A stretch of DNA of 39,786 nucleotides, taken from assembly GCA_038326165.1 (NCBI GenBank), contig JBBQJT010000033.1, positions 1 through 39,786 on the forward strand, written 5' to 3'. This DNA is from JAEUUM01 sp038326165. GTDB lineage: Bacteria; Bacteroidota; Bacteroidia; Chitinophagales; Saprospiraceae. Made by a program: the position numbers and the translations under genes. Positions 6,897-16,004 of the stretch are shown one piece after another. How positions within the stretch are numbered: the stretch's first letter is position 1; the number at the start of each line of letters is the position of its first letter. The notes under the pieces are model-generated. The model was not told the origin of the DNA. It did no database searches and was given only the letters and a program-made list of their open reading frames with translations.

Positions 6897-9503
6897 TTAT
6901 AATTTTGCTACCTTTTGTGGTTTACTTAACAGAATTCCATCTTTATCTGTTAGCGATAAAATATATAAACCTGCAGGAAAAGCATCTAAATTTAGGTCCA
7001 TATTCTGAAAGATCGTGTTAACATTCATCAATAACTTGCCATCCATACTAGTAATTTTTAACAAATTTTTGGTATCCATAAACTTATCAGATATTTCTAC
7101 ATTGACAGTGCTATATGTCGGATTGGGCTTGGCAACAAAACCAGTTTTATCAATGGGTTCGTTAACCAGTGTAGTAATAGGAATTTGAAGGCAACATTCG
7201 TTTATGCAAACCGTTCCGTTGACATCTGTTCGAGTTACAATCATACAAACTTGTTTAATTCCCGCAGTTGAATAAACATGAGTTACAGTTTGATTCCCTG
7301 CTGATGTTATTGAAGTATTGTCACCAAAAGTCCATAAAACAGAATCACAATTATTCATTAAATCAACAGGTGTAAATGAATAGTTTAATCCCGAATCTTT
7401 AATAGGATTAAAGCACTTAGCAACTGATGAATAAAATGTACTATCGCACTTGCAGTCTGTCTGTGACATAAATGCAGGTAAGCATTCATTCAGTTTAACT
7501 TTACAGGTATCGCCGGCAGCATTCACATGCATAATGCTAACACAAATTTTATAATTATTAGGTTGTACGGTATAAGTTGCACATTGAGGACTTGAAGTTG
7601 AAGCAATGTTTTCTGGGCTACCGTCACAATCTACATCCCATATTACTATATCATTGGAATTGATATTGGGCGATAAACAAAATTGATACGTATTACCTGA
7701 AACTCCATTTCCTAAGATACCGAAGTCCATAGCATCCGTCATAAAGTCAGTACAATCAAGACATGTAAAACTGATATCATCAATTCCAAAATCTTGAAAC
7801 AACCCAGAGTTTAGCTGGTTAATGACTAGATCTACAACAAGAGGTCCTACAGGATTAGGAGTCCATAAGCTGTAAAAATTTGTCCAACCTGTATTTGATA
7901 TTTTAGCGGCAGGTATAAATTTTACGGTTGTACTTGAAGTGCCTTGGACAATTTCCATACTGAGATCAAGTTGCGGCTGACTACTAGCTGAATAAACACC
8001 TTTCACCCAAACAGAAAATTTATAGGTTTCAGTATTATTAATAAGTACCGTACTTTGGCTCCAAATTGGGAACGGTCCAGTTCCGCTTCCAAATCCATCT
8101 ATACTCATGAAATTTCCTGACCCTGAAGTGTGGTCTACACCAGTTGGCCAAGAAATACATTTTGATTGAAAAGATGTTCCAATACAATATCTACCAGCCA
8201 CGCATACACCATCACATAGCGGCCCAGTTAATACCGATGAATATGAATTATCTGCTCCCAATTCAAAATCTCCATTGGTCACTAAGTTTGGACAGCCACC
8301 CTGATTTTGCGGACATGGAATATTAAAGGAAAGCATTTCAGACTTACTGCTGCAAGCAACTTGTTGACTTTGCATGCAAGAGACTGAATAACAAATTTTA
8401 TGCAACCCACACGGAAAATTATGTGTTACAGAAGTATTACCGTTACTCGTAAAGTCAGTTGTGCCATCGCAATCAAAATCCCAATTGATCCGAACATTAA
8501 ATGGCGAGTAGGATGTGGTAGGAATAAAAGTAATAGGTCCATTGGCAGATGTCCAATTACTCATATTAACAGCGACCGAAGAGCTGTTTAAATTAATGAA
8601 TTCCGTACACTGACTGCAGGCCTGAATATTGATCAACTGGTATAATTTTGTAGTACAAGTATCTTTATCTGGAAATACGTGGCCAATAGTAAGTGTGGCT
8701 AAATAAGTACCAGCAAGTGTATAACTGTTTTGAGGGTTTGAGCCAGTGGCAGTATTCCCATCACCAAAGTCCCAATTCAATATATCGCCTGAGGTTCCAG
8801 TTGGTTCAGCAAAAGTAAAAACATTGCTGGGTGCAATATTGCTATAGGTGAAGTTAGTATTAGAAAGACTATTTTGAAAATCACAACAACTGCTGCATTT
8901 AAAGCTTATGTCGTCAATCCCAAAATCTCTTTCCCCACCTGCAGTTGCTTGGGATATTGTTAGGGTAACAGAAGTTATGGAACTAGGACAAGTCCAAGTT
9001 GGAGAATTTTGTTTAGACCAAACTTTTGGAACAGCAGAAATAACGGTTAGGTAATCTTTAGCGCCGACCCCTATTTCATGAATAAGTACATTAAGGGCTA
9101 ATGTACCGACGCCTGGGGGAAATAAACTTATTGCATAAAATGAAAAATCATAACTTTTGCCAGGAATAACATTCACTGTAGTTTCCCAAGCTTTGAATGG
9201 AGATGAACCAGATGTGAAGCCATCAAACATCATAAAATCGCCAGTTCCTGTTGTGTGGTCCCCTGGAAATAATGGCCAAGAATTGCATTTTGTATTAAAA
9301 TCTGGACCTATACAATACTCACCTTCATCACAATTATTTGGTGAGCAATCTAAAATAAAATCCGATGTAAATGAGCCATCAGAGCCTTTAGAAAAATCTC
9401 CGTTTGAAATTAATTCTTGGCATTCCAATTTCGAAGGTAAAACTTGAGCAAAACATGTATAGCTAAATGATAGGAAATACAATAAAGTAAGTTTTGTTTT
9501 CAT
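6897..9503 (-). CDS. Secreted PKD-domain protein with T9SS type A sorting domain
   Basis: This 868-residue protein starts with a signal peptide (MKTKLTLLYFLSFSYTCFA). Two similar Cys-containing jelly-roll-like modules, at about residues 22-205 and 400-585, both carry NGDF, SWP..DHT.G.G.FM..DGF and a closing FGIDDISF. Four PKD-like domains alternate with them (WDFGDGNTATGSNPQNSYT near 245, WDFDCDGT near 340, WDVDCDG near 630, LWTFGDNTS near 730). The last 75 residues contain KPNPTYSTVNVEIS and GLYILSL, a T9SS sorting domain. It is probably a surface adhesin or carbohydrate-binding protein; no catalytic domain is seen. It lies downstream of the LytS/LytTR pair on the same strand and may be its target. 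Confidence 0.8.
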   Translation of the reverse strand: MKTKLTLLYFLSFSYTCFAQVLPSKLECQELISNGDFSKGSDGSFTSDFILDCSPNNCDEGEYCIGPDFNTKCNSWPLFPGDHTTGTGDFMMFDGFTSGSSPFKAWETTVNVIPGKSYDFSFYAISLFPPGVGTLALNVLIHEIGVGAKDYLTVISAVPKVWSKQNSPTWTCPSSITSVTLTISQATAGGERDFGIDDISFKCSSCCDFQNSLSNTNFTYSNIAPSNVFTFAEPTGTSGDILNWDFGDGNTATGSNPQNSYTLAGTYLATLTIGHVFPDKDTCTTKLYQLINIQACSQCTEFINLNSSSVAVNMSNWTSANGPITFIPTTSYSPFNVRINWDFDCDGTTDFTSNGNTSVTHNFPCGLHKICYSVSCMQSQQVACSSKSEMLSFNIPCPQNQGGCPNLVTNGDFELGADNSYSSVLTGPLCDGVCVAGRYCIGTSFQSKCISWPTGVDHTSGSGNFMSIDGFGSGTGPFPIWSQSTVLINNTETYKFSVWVKGVYSASSQPQLDLSMEIVQGTSSTTVKFIPAAKISNTGWTNFYSLWTPNPVGPLVVDLVINQLNSGLFQDFGIDDISFTCLDCTDFMTDAMDFGILGNGVSGNTYQFCLSPNINSNDIVIWDVDCDGSPENIASTSSPQCATYTVQPNNYKICVSIMHVNAAGDTCKVKLNECLPAFMSQTDCKCDSTFYSSVAKCFNPIKDSGLNYSFTPVDLMNNCDSVLWTFGDNTSITSAGNQTVTHVYSTAGIKQVCMIVTRTDVNGTVCINECCLQIPITTLVNEPIDKTGFVAKPNPTYSTVNVEISDKFMDTKNLLKITSMDGKLLMNVNTIFQNMDLNLDAFPAGLYILSLTDKDGILLSKPQKVAKL

Positions 9504-9565
9504 GAAAATAGTTTTTATTAGATTTATTTCTGCCTACTCTAATCAGTTTTCGGCTAGCCTGTTGT

Positions 9566-9595
9566 TAATAATTTTGGTATTCCTAAAAATTATTA
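9566..9595. promoter_or_regulatory. Perfect 10-bp inverted repeat upstream of the PKD/T9SS gene
   Basis: TAATAATTTT and AAAATTATTA flank a 10-base loop, 63 bases upstream of the minus-strand start at 9503. There is no T-run on either side, so it is more likely a 5' UTR hairpin or operator than a terminator. The rest of 9504-9880 shows no gene. Confidence 0.35.
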
Positions 9596-9880
9596 ATCAA
9601 AGCTATGGGTCACAGAAAGCACAAATTGACACAATTGAGTAACGGTATAAATATTTCGAGCAAAGGTTAATTTGAATATTTTTAAGTTATTTCTAACCAG
9701 AAAATAACAAATAGATTTTGTTGAAAATTAAGGTAATGATACTGCGAGGGACGACTATTACACTAATCAGAAAGTCGGTATGGAATAGCAATAACTTCTC
9801 AAAAAAGAAATAAAGCCCTCTGTATTATAGTGGTTCACTATTTACAAAACAGTTCTTTTTATTCTCTTTATGAAATTGTA

Positions 9881-10627
9881 CTATTTTCCTAATAGTGCAT
9901 GCATAAATTCTACTTTTCGCCTTCTGGCTAGGGGAATTATGTCGTTGTTTGTGAGTACAATTTCGTCTTCGTTTGTCAATGCTTTTACCATTTTCATATT
10001 TACGATATAGGACTTATGGCTAACAAAAAAATGATGGTTTGCGAGCATAATTTTAAACTTTCCTATATATTGAGAACTCAGTATTTTCCTGCCATCTTTC
10101 ACATGTAAGACGGTATATTTGTCATCTCCTTCACAATAGGTAATGTCGTCTATTTGTACAAATTCATACCTGTCTTTGCATGGGATTACCAATTGTTGAT
10201 TTTGCCTATTTTGCGGTTTTAAGTTTTCAATGAGTATCTCATATTTTTTTGAAACGTACTTTATGTTGAGATGCTCTATCGCCGAATTTACCGCTGTTTC
10301 TAAATCTTCGTTGTTATATGGCTTGAGTACAAATCCAGTAGCTGAAACTTTGAAAGCTTCTAAGGCATGCTCTTGATGTGCTGTGGCAAATATTATTTCA
10401 AAATCGATAAAGCTAAATTTTTTTATAAAGTCGAACCCCGTTCCTTGAGGCATATGCACATCAAGAAATACTATATCAGGCTTTAGGGCAATACATTGGT
10501 CGTAGGCATCCTTTATATTACCAGCCATGGCAACTATCTCAATTTTAGGGAATAGCTCTTGTAGCTTCAAAGCCAATAGTTCCCTTAACTTATATTCATC
10601 ATCAACAATTATTACTTTATATATCAT
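9881..10627 (-). CDS. LytTR-family response regulator
   Basis: This 248-residue protein has an N-terminal receiver domain with the acidic pair D9/D10, phospho-acceptor D56 (DIVFLDVHMP), the ATAH switch residues near 82 and LKPY near 102. A linker leads to a C-terminal LytTR DNA-binding domain (about 145-245; DDITYCEGDDKYT, HKSYIVNM). LytTR proteins bind direct repeats in promoters. It lies 93 bases downstream of the sensor kinase gene on the same strand, the standard LytS/LytR pairing. It ends with TAG, showing that TAG is a working stop codon in this genome. Confidence 0.93.
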   Translation of the reverse strand: MIYKVIIVDDEYKLRELLALKLQELFPKIEIVAMAGNIKDAYDQCIALKPDIVFLDVHMPQGTGFDFIKKFSFIDFEIIFATAHQEHALEAFKVSATGFVLKPYNNEDLETAVNSAIEHLNIKYVSKKYEILIENLKPQNRQNQQLVIPCKDRYEFVQIDDITYCEGDDKYTVLHVKDGRKILSSQYIGKFKIMLANHHFFVSHKSYIVNMKMVKALTNEDEIVLTNNDIIPLARRRKVEFMHALLGK

Positions 10628-10698
10628 GTATCGGTGCAGATTAAAATCAAAAATAAGCTATTTATGTATTTCACTATTTCCTTTTTGATTAACGGTAT

Positions 10699-10715
10699 CG
10701 ATAATTAGATTATCG
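10699..10715. promoter_or_regulatory. Small inverted repeat between kinase and regulator genes
   Basis: CGATAAT-TAG-ATTATCG is a perfect 7-bp inverted repeat five bases past the kinase stop. It could be an RNA hairpin tuning kinase/regulator stoichiometry; it lacks a terminator T-run. Confidence 0.25.
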
Positions 10716-10720
10716 GCATT

Positions 10721-13700
10721 CTAATTTAGTGTTTTTGGAAAATACAACTCTATCAATGTTCCATTTTTAATCTTTTTGTCATCGGCATTTATTGAGAAAG
10801 TGATTTTTCCATTCGTACTCTCTTCATTATATAGTTGTATTCTTTCTCTAATAATATCCATACCCAATGAGGTATGACTGGCATCCTTTTTTTTCTTCAA
10901 CAAAGTATCAATACCGATACCATTGTCCATTATTGATACACGAACTAAATCATTGTTATCTGAAATGATAATATTTAAAAGTGCCTTTGCTTCCATCATA
11001 ACATAGGCATGTTTGAATGCATTTTCTATAAAAGGTTGTATCAACATTGGCGGTATTAGCCAATTTTTATTCTTTAAGTGGCTTAAATCGAAATTGATTT
11101 GAATTTCATCCTTTTCAAATTTCTCCTTTTCAATTTCAATATAATTTTGCAATAAAGAAATCTCCTCTTCCAGAGTCCATGTCTTTACTTTTGAAGATTC
11201 CAAAATTCTCCGAATCAGCTTACCAAATGATGATAATACTTCCTCCGCCTTTAGAATGTTGTTTGTCTTTAAATAGTATTGAATAGATGACATAGCATTG
11301 AATAAAAAATGAGGGTTCATTTGAGATTGTAATGCAACCAAGTTAAGTTCTAATATTCTTTTATTTACAGCTAAAATTTCTTTTTGATGTGATTTTAATT
11401 CTTTGATTCTCCATTTTGAAAACAAAAAAACCAGAGCTGATATCAAAGTTGTAATCAAGATATAAAACCATTGCTTATTATAAAAATGCTGTTGCACTTC
11501 TATAGTAAATATAGTTGATTTTTCAGACCAAATTCCGTTTAAGTCGGTGCATTTTACTTCCATTTTTGATGTATTTACCAAAGGCCTTATAAGCTCCAAT
11601 TTATTGTGTTCAATAACCATCCAGTGATCTGAATTATTGATTCTATAAGCAAAACTTATTTTATTGCTTTTGTTGAATGAGCCGAAGTGAATAACCAATT
11701 TTTGGGTTAAAGGACTAAAAATAAAATTACTTACATTAAGATATATATTGTAGGTTTCCTTTCCAAAATCATGGACTACCAGCTTTGAAATATTTGCTAA
11801 ATAATTATTCGATTTATCTAATTTGTTTTTGTCAATTATGGTCGCGCCATTTACTGTACCAAAGTATAATTTATCAGCTTCAATAAGATAGGATAGGGTA
11901 TTAAATTCATTGTTGCTAATGTTTATTTTATCTTTGGTTAGAGGCAAAACCAGTTTTTCTTTTACATTTATTATATTTAAACCATTTTCAGTTGATACAA
12001 CAATATTCCCATTATTCAGAACTGTGGCAATGTTTACAGAATTACCTGACAAGCCATTTGCCTTGTCATACAGTTTAACTTTTCTCGTTACTTTGTCAAT
12101 TATATACAAGCCTGTAATATTGGACGCGATGTATAAATCATTGCTACTTTCAGTAATACCTATAATTGATATCCCCCCCAATTCTGTATTGGAGGACAAT
12201 TTATTGGATAAAAGATTGTAGGAGATAAGACCATTATCAGTGCCAATAAGCAAGTCGTTATTACTTACATAACACACTTTAGTACGAATACTTTCATCCT
12301 TAAAAGCAATGAGCGTATCAAGCAACATAGTGTTCATATCAAATGTAAATACGTATTTATCTGACGTTGCCATGTATATTTTTCTTTGGTGCTCCATCAT
12401 TGAAGATATTCTATTTTTTATAGGCCAGTATTTTATTACTTTACGGCTTTTTATGTCCAAGGCATATAGGGTGGTCGACCTTTTTTTATACTGACCAGAA
12501 ACCCCATATATCCAACTTTTATCCGAATCATATATAAGGCTTTTTCCATTGGTCAATTTTGCCATTTTACCGTCTAATATCACATTTATAGCTATGGTAT
12601 CAATAGTATTGTTTACTTTTTGGATATATATATTATTTTCCTCACCCGAATAATATACATTTCCTAATTTGTCTTTAACTATACCCTTGAGCACGCGACC
12701 AAATCTAGAAGTCTTATTGTTGACCGTTAATATTGTGCAATACGCATTATCATGCTTTATGTAAGAATACATACCCATGTGTGTTGCAAAATTTATGCCT
12801 TTGGTAAAGTCGTTTGAATTACAATTTATTATGGTTGATTCATAATCTTTCTCATCTATCAAGTAGCCCAAATCTTCTTTCAATTCTAATTTATCATTTA
12901 CTGAAACATCTGGTTTTAATAAGTACAATTTAGATATTATATTGCATTGGATCGGCTGTGGTATTGCCAACAATACATTGCCTACTTTGTCTTTCCATAT
13001 TTTTTTACAATCAAAGTTGTCACTGTAAATTTTAACAAAACTTGCCTTCATAATATCATATGAATACAAGTCTCGGCCACTATTTACTAAATAACAATCT
13101 TTTAATTCAACAAAATCTAAGTAGTTTATTACATCAATTTTATCAATTGGGAATATCTTATCATCAATTGCTAATTTCTCATGACTTAAGCTGGCAATCG
13201 AGCCATTACTGGTCATAAAGTATTTTACGAATTGAGTGTTAGGGAAATGTGCCAATTTTTTTTCTTTATTGTAGGAATTTTTAATAAAATCAAATTTCAG
13301 TAAATCTCCTTTAAAAATAAAATACAATTGGTTGCTTAGCGAAGAATTACGACATAGTATTGCTGACTCAGGAACACTGATATTTTTAAAGCAATAGGTC
13401 TTCAAATCAAAATAACAAAATTTGCTTTGGGTCTTATCAACAATGACAATAATGTCTTCCCCAATAAAAAACATAGATCTTGCTTGATCAATTGGCAATG
13501 GAAAACAATCTATATCGTGGCCTGTATTACGACAAAGATCATTCCCACCTAGCATCCAAATATTATCTTTTGCGTCAGTCAAAGTCCCAAATACTTCATT
13601 AAAATTTAAATCCTTGTAGGAAAGTGTCTGCGATTTTTCATAAAGTAAAGATGATTGGCCCAAACATAATTTTAGGTTTAAATAAAATAAAGAAAGTAAT

Positions 13701-13732
13701 ATAAGACCCTTAACTTTCATGTTGTTAAACAA
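10721..13732 (-). CDS. LytS-type sensor histidine kinase with extracytoplasmic propeller
   Basis: This 1003-residue protein has a signal peptide/N-terminal anchor (1-25), a roughly 600-residue periplasmic region of repeated beta-propeller-like strands (two-component regulator propeller type), a Y_Y_Y-like sandwich before a membrane span at 755-774 (WFYILITTLISALVFLFSKW), and a coiled linker. The His_kinase domain follows, with the phospho-accepting H808 in QMNPHFLFNA, then the HATPase_c domain with FIENAFKH (901-908) and DNGIGID (936-942). It should sense an extracellular ligand and phosphorylate the adjacent LytTR regulator. The repeats are divergent, so the blade count is not certain. The stop is TAG. 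Confidence 0.92.
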   Translation of the reverse strand: MFNNMKVKGLILLSLFYLNLKLCLGQSSLLYEKSQTLSYKDLNFNEVFGTLTDAKDNIWMLGGNDLCRNTGHDIDCFPLPIDQARSMFFIGEDIIVIVDKTQSKFCYFDLKTYCFKNISVPESAILCRNSSLSNQLYFIFKGDLLKFDFIKNSYNKEKKLAHFPNTQFVKYFMTSNGSIASLSHEKLAIDDKIFPIDKIDVINYLDFVELKDCYLVNSGRDLYSYDIMKASFVKIYSDNFDCKKIWKDKVGNVLLAIPQPIQCNIISKLYLLKPDVSVNDKLELKEDLGYLIDEKDYESTIINCNSNDFTKGINFATHMGMYSYIKHDNAYCTILTVNNKTSRFGRVLKGIVKDKLGNVYYSGEENNIYIQKVNNTIDTIAINVILDGKMAKLTNGKSLIYDSDKSWIYGVSGQYKKRSTTLYALDIKSRKVIKYWPIKNRISSMMEHQRKIYMATSDKYVFTFDMNTMLLDTLIAFKDESIRTKVCYVSNNDLLIGTDNGLISYNLLSNKLSSNTELGGISIIGITESSNDLYIASNITGLYIIDKVTRKVKLYDKANGLSGNSVNIATVLNNGNIVVSTENGLNIINVKEKLVLPLTKDKINISNNEFNTLSYLIEADKLYFGTVNGATIIDKNKLDKSNNYLANISKLVVHDFGKETYNIYLNVSNFIFSPLTQKLVIHFGSFNKSNKISFAYRINNSDHWMVIEHNKLELIRPLVNTSKMEVKCTDLNGIWSEKSTIFTIEVQQHFYNKQWFYILITTLISALVFLFSKWRIKELKSHQKEILAVNKRILELNLVALQSQMNPHFLFNAMSSIQYYLKTNNILKAEEVLSSFGKLIRRILESSKVKTWTLEEEISLLQNYIEIEKEKFEKDEIQINFDLSHLKNKNWLIPPMLIQPFIENAFKHAYVMMEAKALLNIIISDNNDLVRVSIMDNGIGIDTLLKKKKDASHTSLGMDIIRERIQLYNEESTNGKITFSINADDKKIKNGTLIELYFPKTLN

Positions 13733-13748
13733 AATCTATGAATGAAAT

Positions 13749-13766
13749 TACAATAATTTTATTGTA
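13749..13766. promoter_or_regulatory. Perfect inverted repeat upstream of the kinase gene
   Basis: TACAATAA-TT-TTATTGTA lies 17 bases before the kinase start. Position and symmetry suit an operator or a 5' UTR hairpin near the ribosome binding region. Confidence 0.35.
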
Positions 13767-14283
13767 GCAAGCCATTTCGAACAATTTAAGTTTTTCTTTT
13801 TACATTCGATTTTAGCTAAGGCAATTAATTCAAATAATTATTTATATTTAACTATTTCTTTTGCTTGATTATCAACTGTTTAAGTTTGGGAGATGTTTTT
13901 TGCTTTCATGTAAACCATTATGAAAAAAACGTACTCAAAAGCAGTTTAACTAGTTACAAGCCTATCTGATTCAATGGATTTGCAAAAGTTATTTTTAGCT
14001 ATGGATTACGGATTTTACTTTGCGGAAAGTTTAAATATTTGGAATTGGAAATATTGGGAAACACAACTTGACAAAATCTAAGTCCACTATAAGACTTGGT
14101 TAGAGAATATAGTAAAATACGACCGCAACAAAATAACTTGACAACATTTGTATGCAATATCAAAGCAAATAGCCCAAAGAATTGGCTAAAAAATTCCAAA
14201 TTTGAAACAAGACATAACAATAAGACTTTAACTTTTAACGAAAATTAAAATAACTACATTTGAATAATAAATCTAAAGTTCAC
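13767..14283. other. Intergenic, possible decayed coding remnant
   Basis: From about 14001 the plus strand reads a Trp- and Tyr-rich frame (FAESLNIWNWKYWETQLDKI) broken by several stops, suggestive of an old gene remnant that I cannot assign. An antisense frame over the same bases is not convincing. Confidence 0.2.
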
Positions 14284-14580
14284 ATGAAAACTGAATCAAT
14301 TCAGACCTTACATCCTCAAGTGGACAAGACCAATAAAAAGATATCTTTGGAATAATACAATTTTATAAAGCACCACATCTTGACAATTTTGAACGAATCT
14401 GAATTCACACATACAGAACTTATGGAAGAGTTGTGTTATAGAGTAAAGGATAACTTTATTGGCGGTGTCCAATGGTTTGGAGAAGTAGTAAAACTCGATT
14501 TAGAAGCAAGACTGATCATTTAAAGAACCAAAACCAAACCTGAAAAATACAGCATAAAAACAACGATCGGAGCCCAGTGA
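14284..14580 (+). pseudogene. DUF6958-like gene with two in-frame TAA codons
   Basis: One continuous frame of 98 codons starts at ATG 14284 and ends at TGA 14578-14580. It holds the whole expected family pattern: IQTLHPQVDKTNKKI, then YNFIKHHILTILNE, THTELMEELCYRV, VKLDLEARLII and RTKTKPEKYSI. TAA occurs inside it at 14353-14355 and 14521-14523, where relatives have Lys/Glu-type residues. No indel is needed to explain it, which argues against a homopolymer sequencing error. The family is small, cytosolic and of unknown function. The recent look (frame fully kept) suggests young pseudogenisation. Confidence 0.65.
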
Positions 14581-14684
14581 ATTTGTAGGTCATGCCTTAC
14601 AAATACTGTTTCCTGCGCATGGATGAGCGTAAATGTTATAGCTTCAATTAGCTTTACAGCAATAGCGTAAATAAAGAGAATACA

Positions 14685-15422
14685 ATGTTCACACATCAAG
14701 GAAAAACTCGCACATTAAGTCATAATCTAAAAATTGCTTCCTTATTGTCTTTTGTTGCCGGACTTGTAAATGTAATTGGGTTTTTATCTGTTCAAAGATT
14801 GACTACAAATGTTACTGGACATTTTGCATTTCTTATAGATGAAGTTTTTAAGCTCAACTTCCTGGGATCATTCATTTTCGTTCTATATATTTTTTCGTTC
14901 TTTTCAGGCTCCTTCGTTTCAAATTTTATCGTGGAATTGATTTCAAGAAAAAATGAGCGACACATGTATTCGGTTCCTGTGATTATTGAAGCACTAATTT
15001 TGTTGGCAATTTCAATTTTGGGTGATAAAATGGTCCATCAATCTCCAAATTTGATTGCATGCGCCTTACTTTTTACGATGGGATTACAAAACTCATTGGT
15101 TACAAGCGTTTCTAATTCGGTTGTAAGAACAACTCACCTCACAGGACTTTTTACAGATTTAGGAATTGAATTGTCACAACTTTTCTTCTACAGAGCAACT
15201 GAACAAAAAGCCAAACTCCTTTCTTCGATAAAATTGCGTTTGACCATCATAAGTTTCTTTTTCATTGGTGGAATTATTGGCGGTATATTCTATCTGAAAT
15301 TCAAACTCTGGAGTTTGGCATTGGGATCTATATGTTTATTCTCCGGCTTAATTTATGACAACATAAAATTTAAATTGATTCTTCTAAAGAGGAAATATAG
15401 CAATGAAAACTACTCTAAATAA
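14685..15422 (+). CDS. DUF1275 (YoaK-type) membrane protein
   Basis: This 245-residue protein has about six membrane spans. The motif GLVNVIGFLSVQRLTTNVTGH near residues 26-47 and the later MGLQNSLVTSVSNSVVRTTH-type segment with TGLFTDLG (about 150-160) are diagnostic of the DUF1275/YoaK family. Its transport substrate is unknown. Starts at ATG 14685. It follows the DUF6958 pseudogene by about 100 bases. Confidence 0.88.
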   Translation: MFTHQGKTRTLSHNLKIASLLSFVAGLVNVIGFLSVQRLTTNVTGHFAFLIDEVFKLNFLGSFIFVLYIFSFFSGSFVSNFIVELISRKNERHMYSVPVIIEALILLAISILGDKMVHQSPNLIACALLFTMGLQNSLVTSVSNSVVRTTHLTGLFTDLGIELSQLFFYRATEQKAKLLSSIKLRLTIISFFFIGGIIGGIFYLKFKLWSLALGSICLFSGLIYDNIKFKLILLKRKYSNENYSK

Positions 15423-16004
15423 CTAAGTATTTCTCATTTTTACAGGGTTCGCTCGTTCTGTGGGTTCAAGACGGGCCCTAAATACTGTTGAAGAAAATCA
15501 AGATGCCTAATTAAAAGATTAACATTGAAGGACGTATTGTTCATCTGATCGTAAAATTCTTTCTGGTATTAGCTCATTTCTTTTGGCTCTCAAGTCCCAC
15601 TCCTACTACTGTCAATCAGACCAAACCCAAATTACTTCTACCAATTCCTAATTCCACTCGTAAACGGGATTAAAGCAATTTGCTCAATCCCATTATTGAT
15701 AAATCATATTTTTAAATTATTCCTGAAGCATTGCAAGTCCCATCAGAATTGTATTACTTTGTCGGTTCTAGAAGAAGTGTTGTATTTAAATGAGAATTTT
15801 CATATAGTTATTCCTCCTTCTCAAATCATTGACCCACTGTTTCGGGAAAAGAAACCTCCCAATAATGAGTTGTCACTATGTTTTGGCTCTTATTTAATGG
15901 AGGAGTTCTTGGATGATACACCTTAATTTGTAAAGGTGTTATCAAACAGAAATCCTTGAAAATTAAAAAGAACATTCACCAAAAAAAATTAAAACAAAAG
16001 CCTA
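15423..16004. other. Intergenic
   Basis: No supported gene. An open frame at 15696-15926 begins with TTG, encodes 76 residues without similarity to anything I recognise, and may be chance. Confidence 0.25.

Noticed and set aside
4418..9762. Shared GACGACTATTACA string at about 4418 and 9748
   Set aside because: Only about 14 bases are common and the flanks do not align; treated as chance.
13999..14220. Minus-strand 73-residue hydrophobic open frame
   Set aside because: No start context or family; it lies opposite a more gene-like but broken plus-strand frame.
15696..15926. 76-residue open frame
   Set aside because: TTG start, no recognisable motif and no supporting context; left uncalled.
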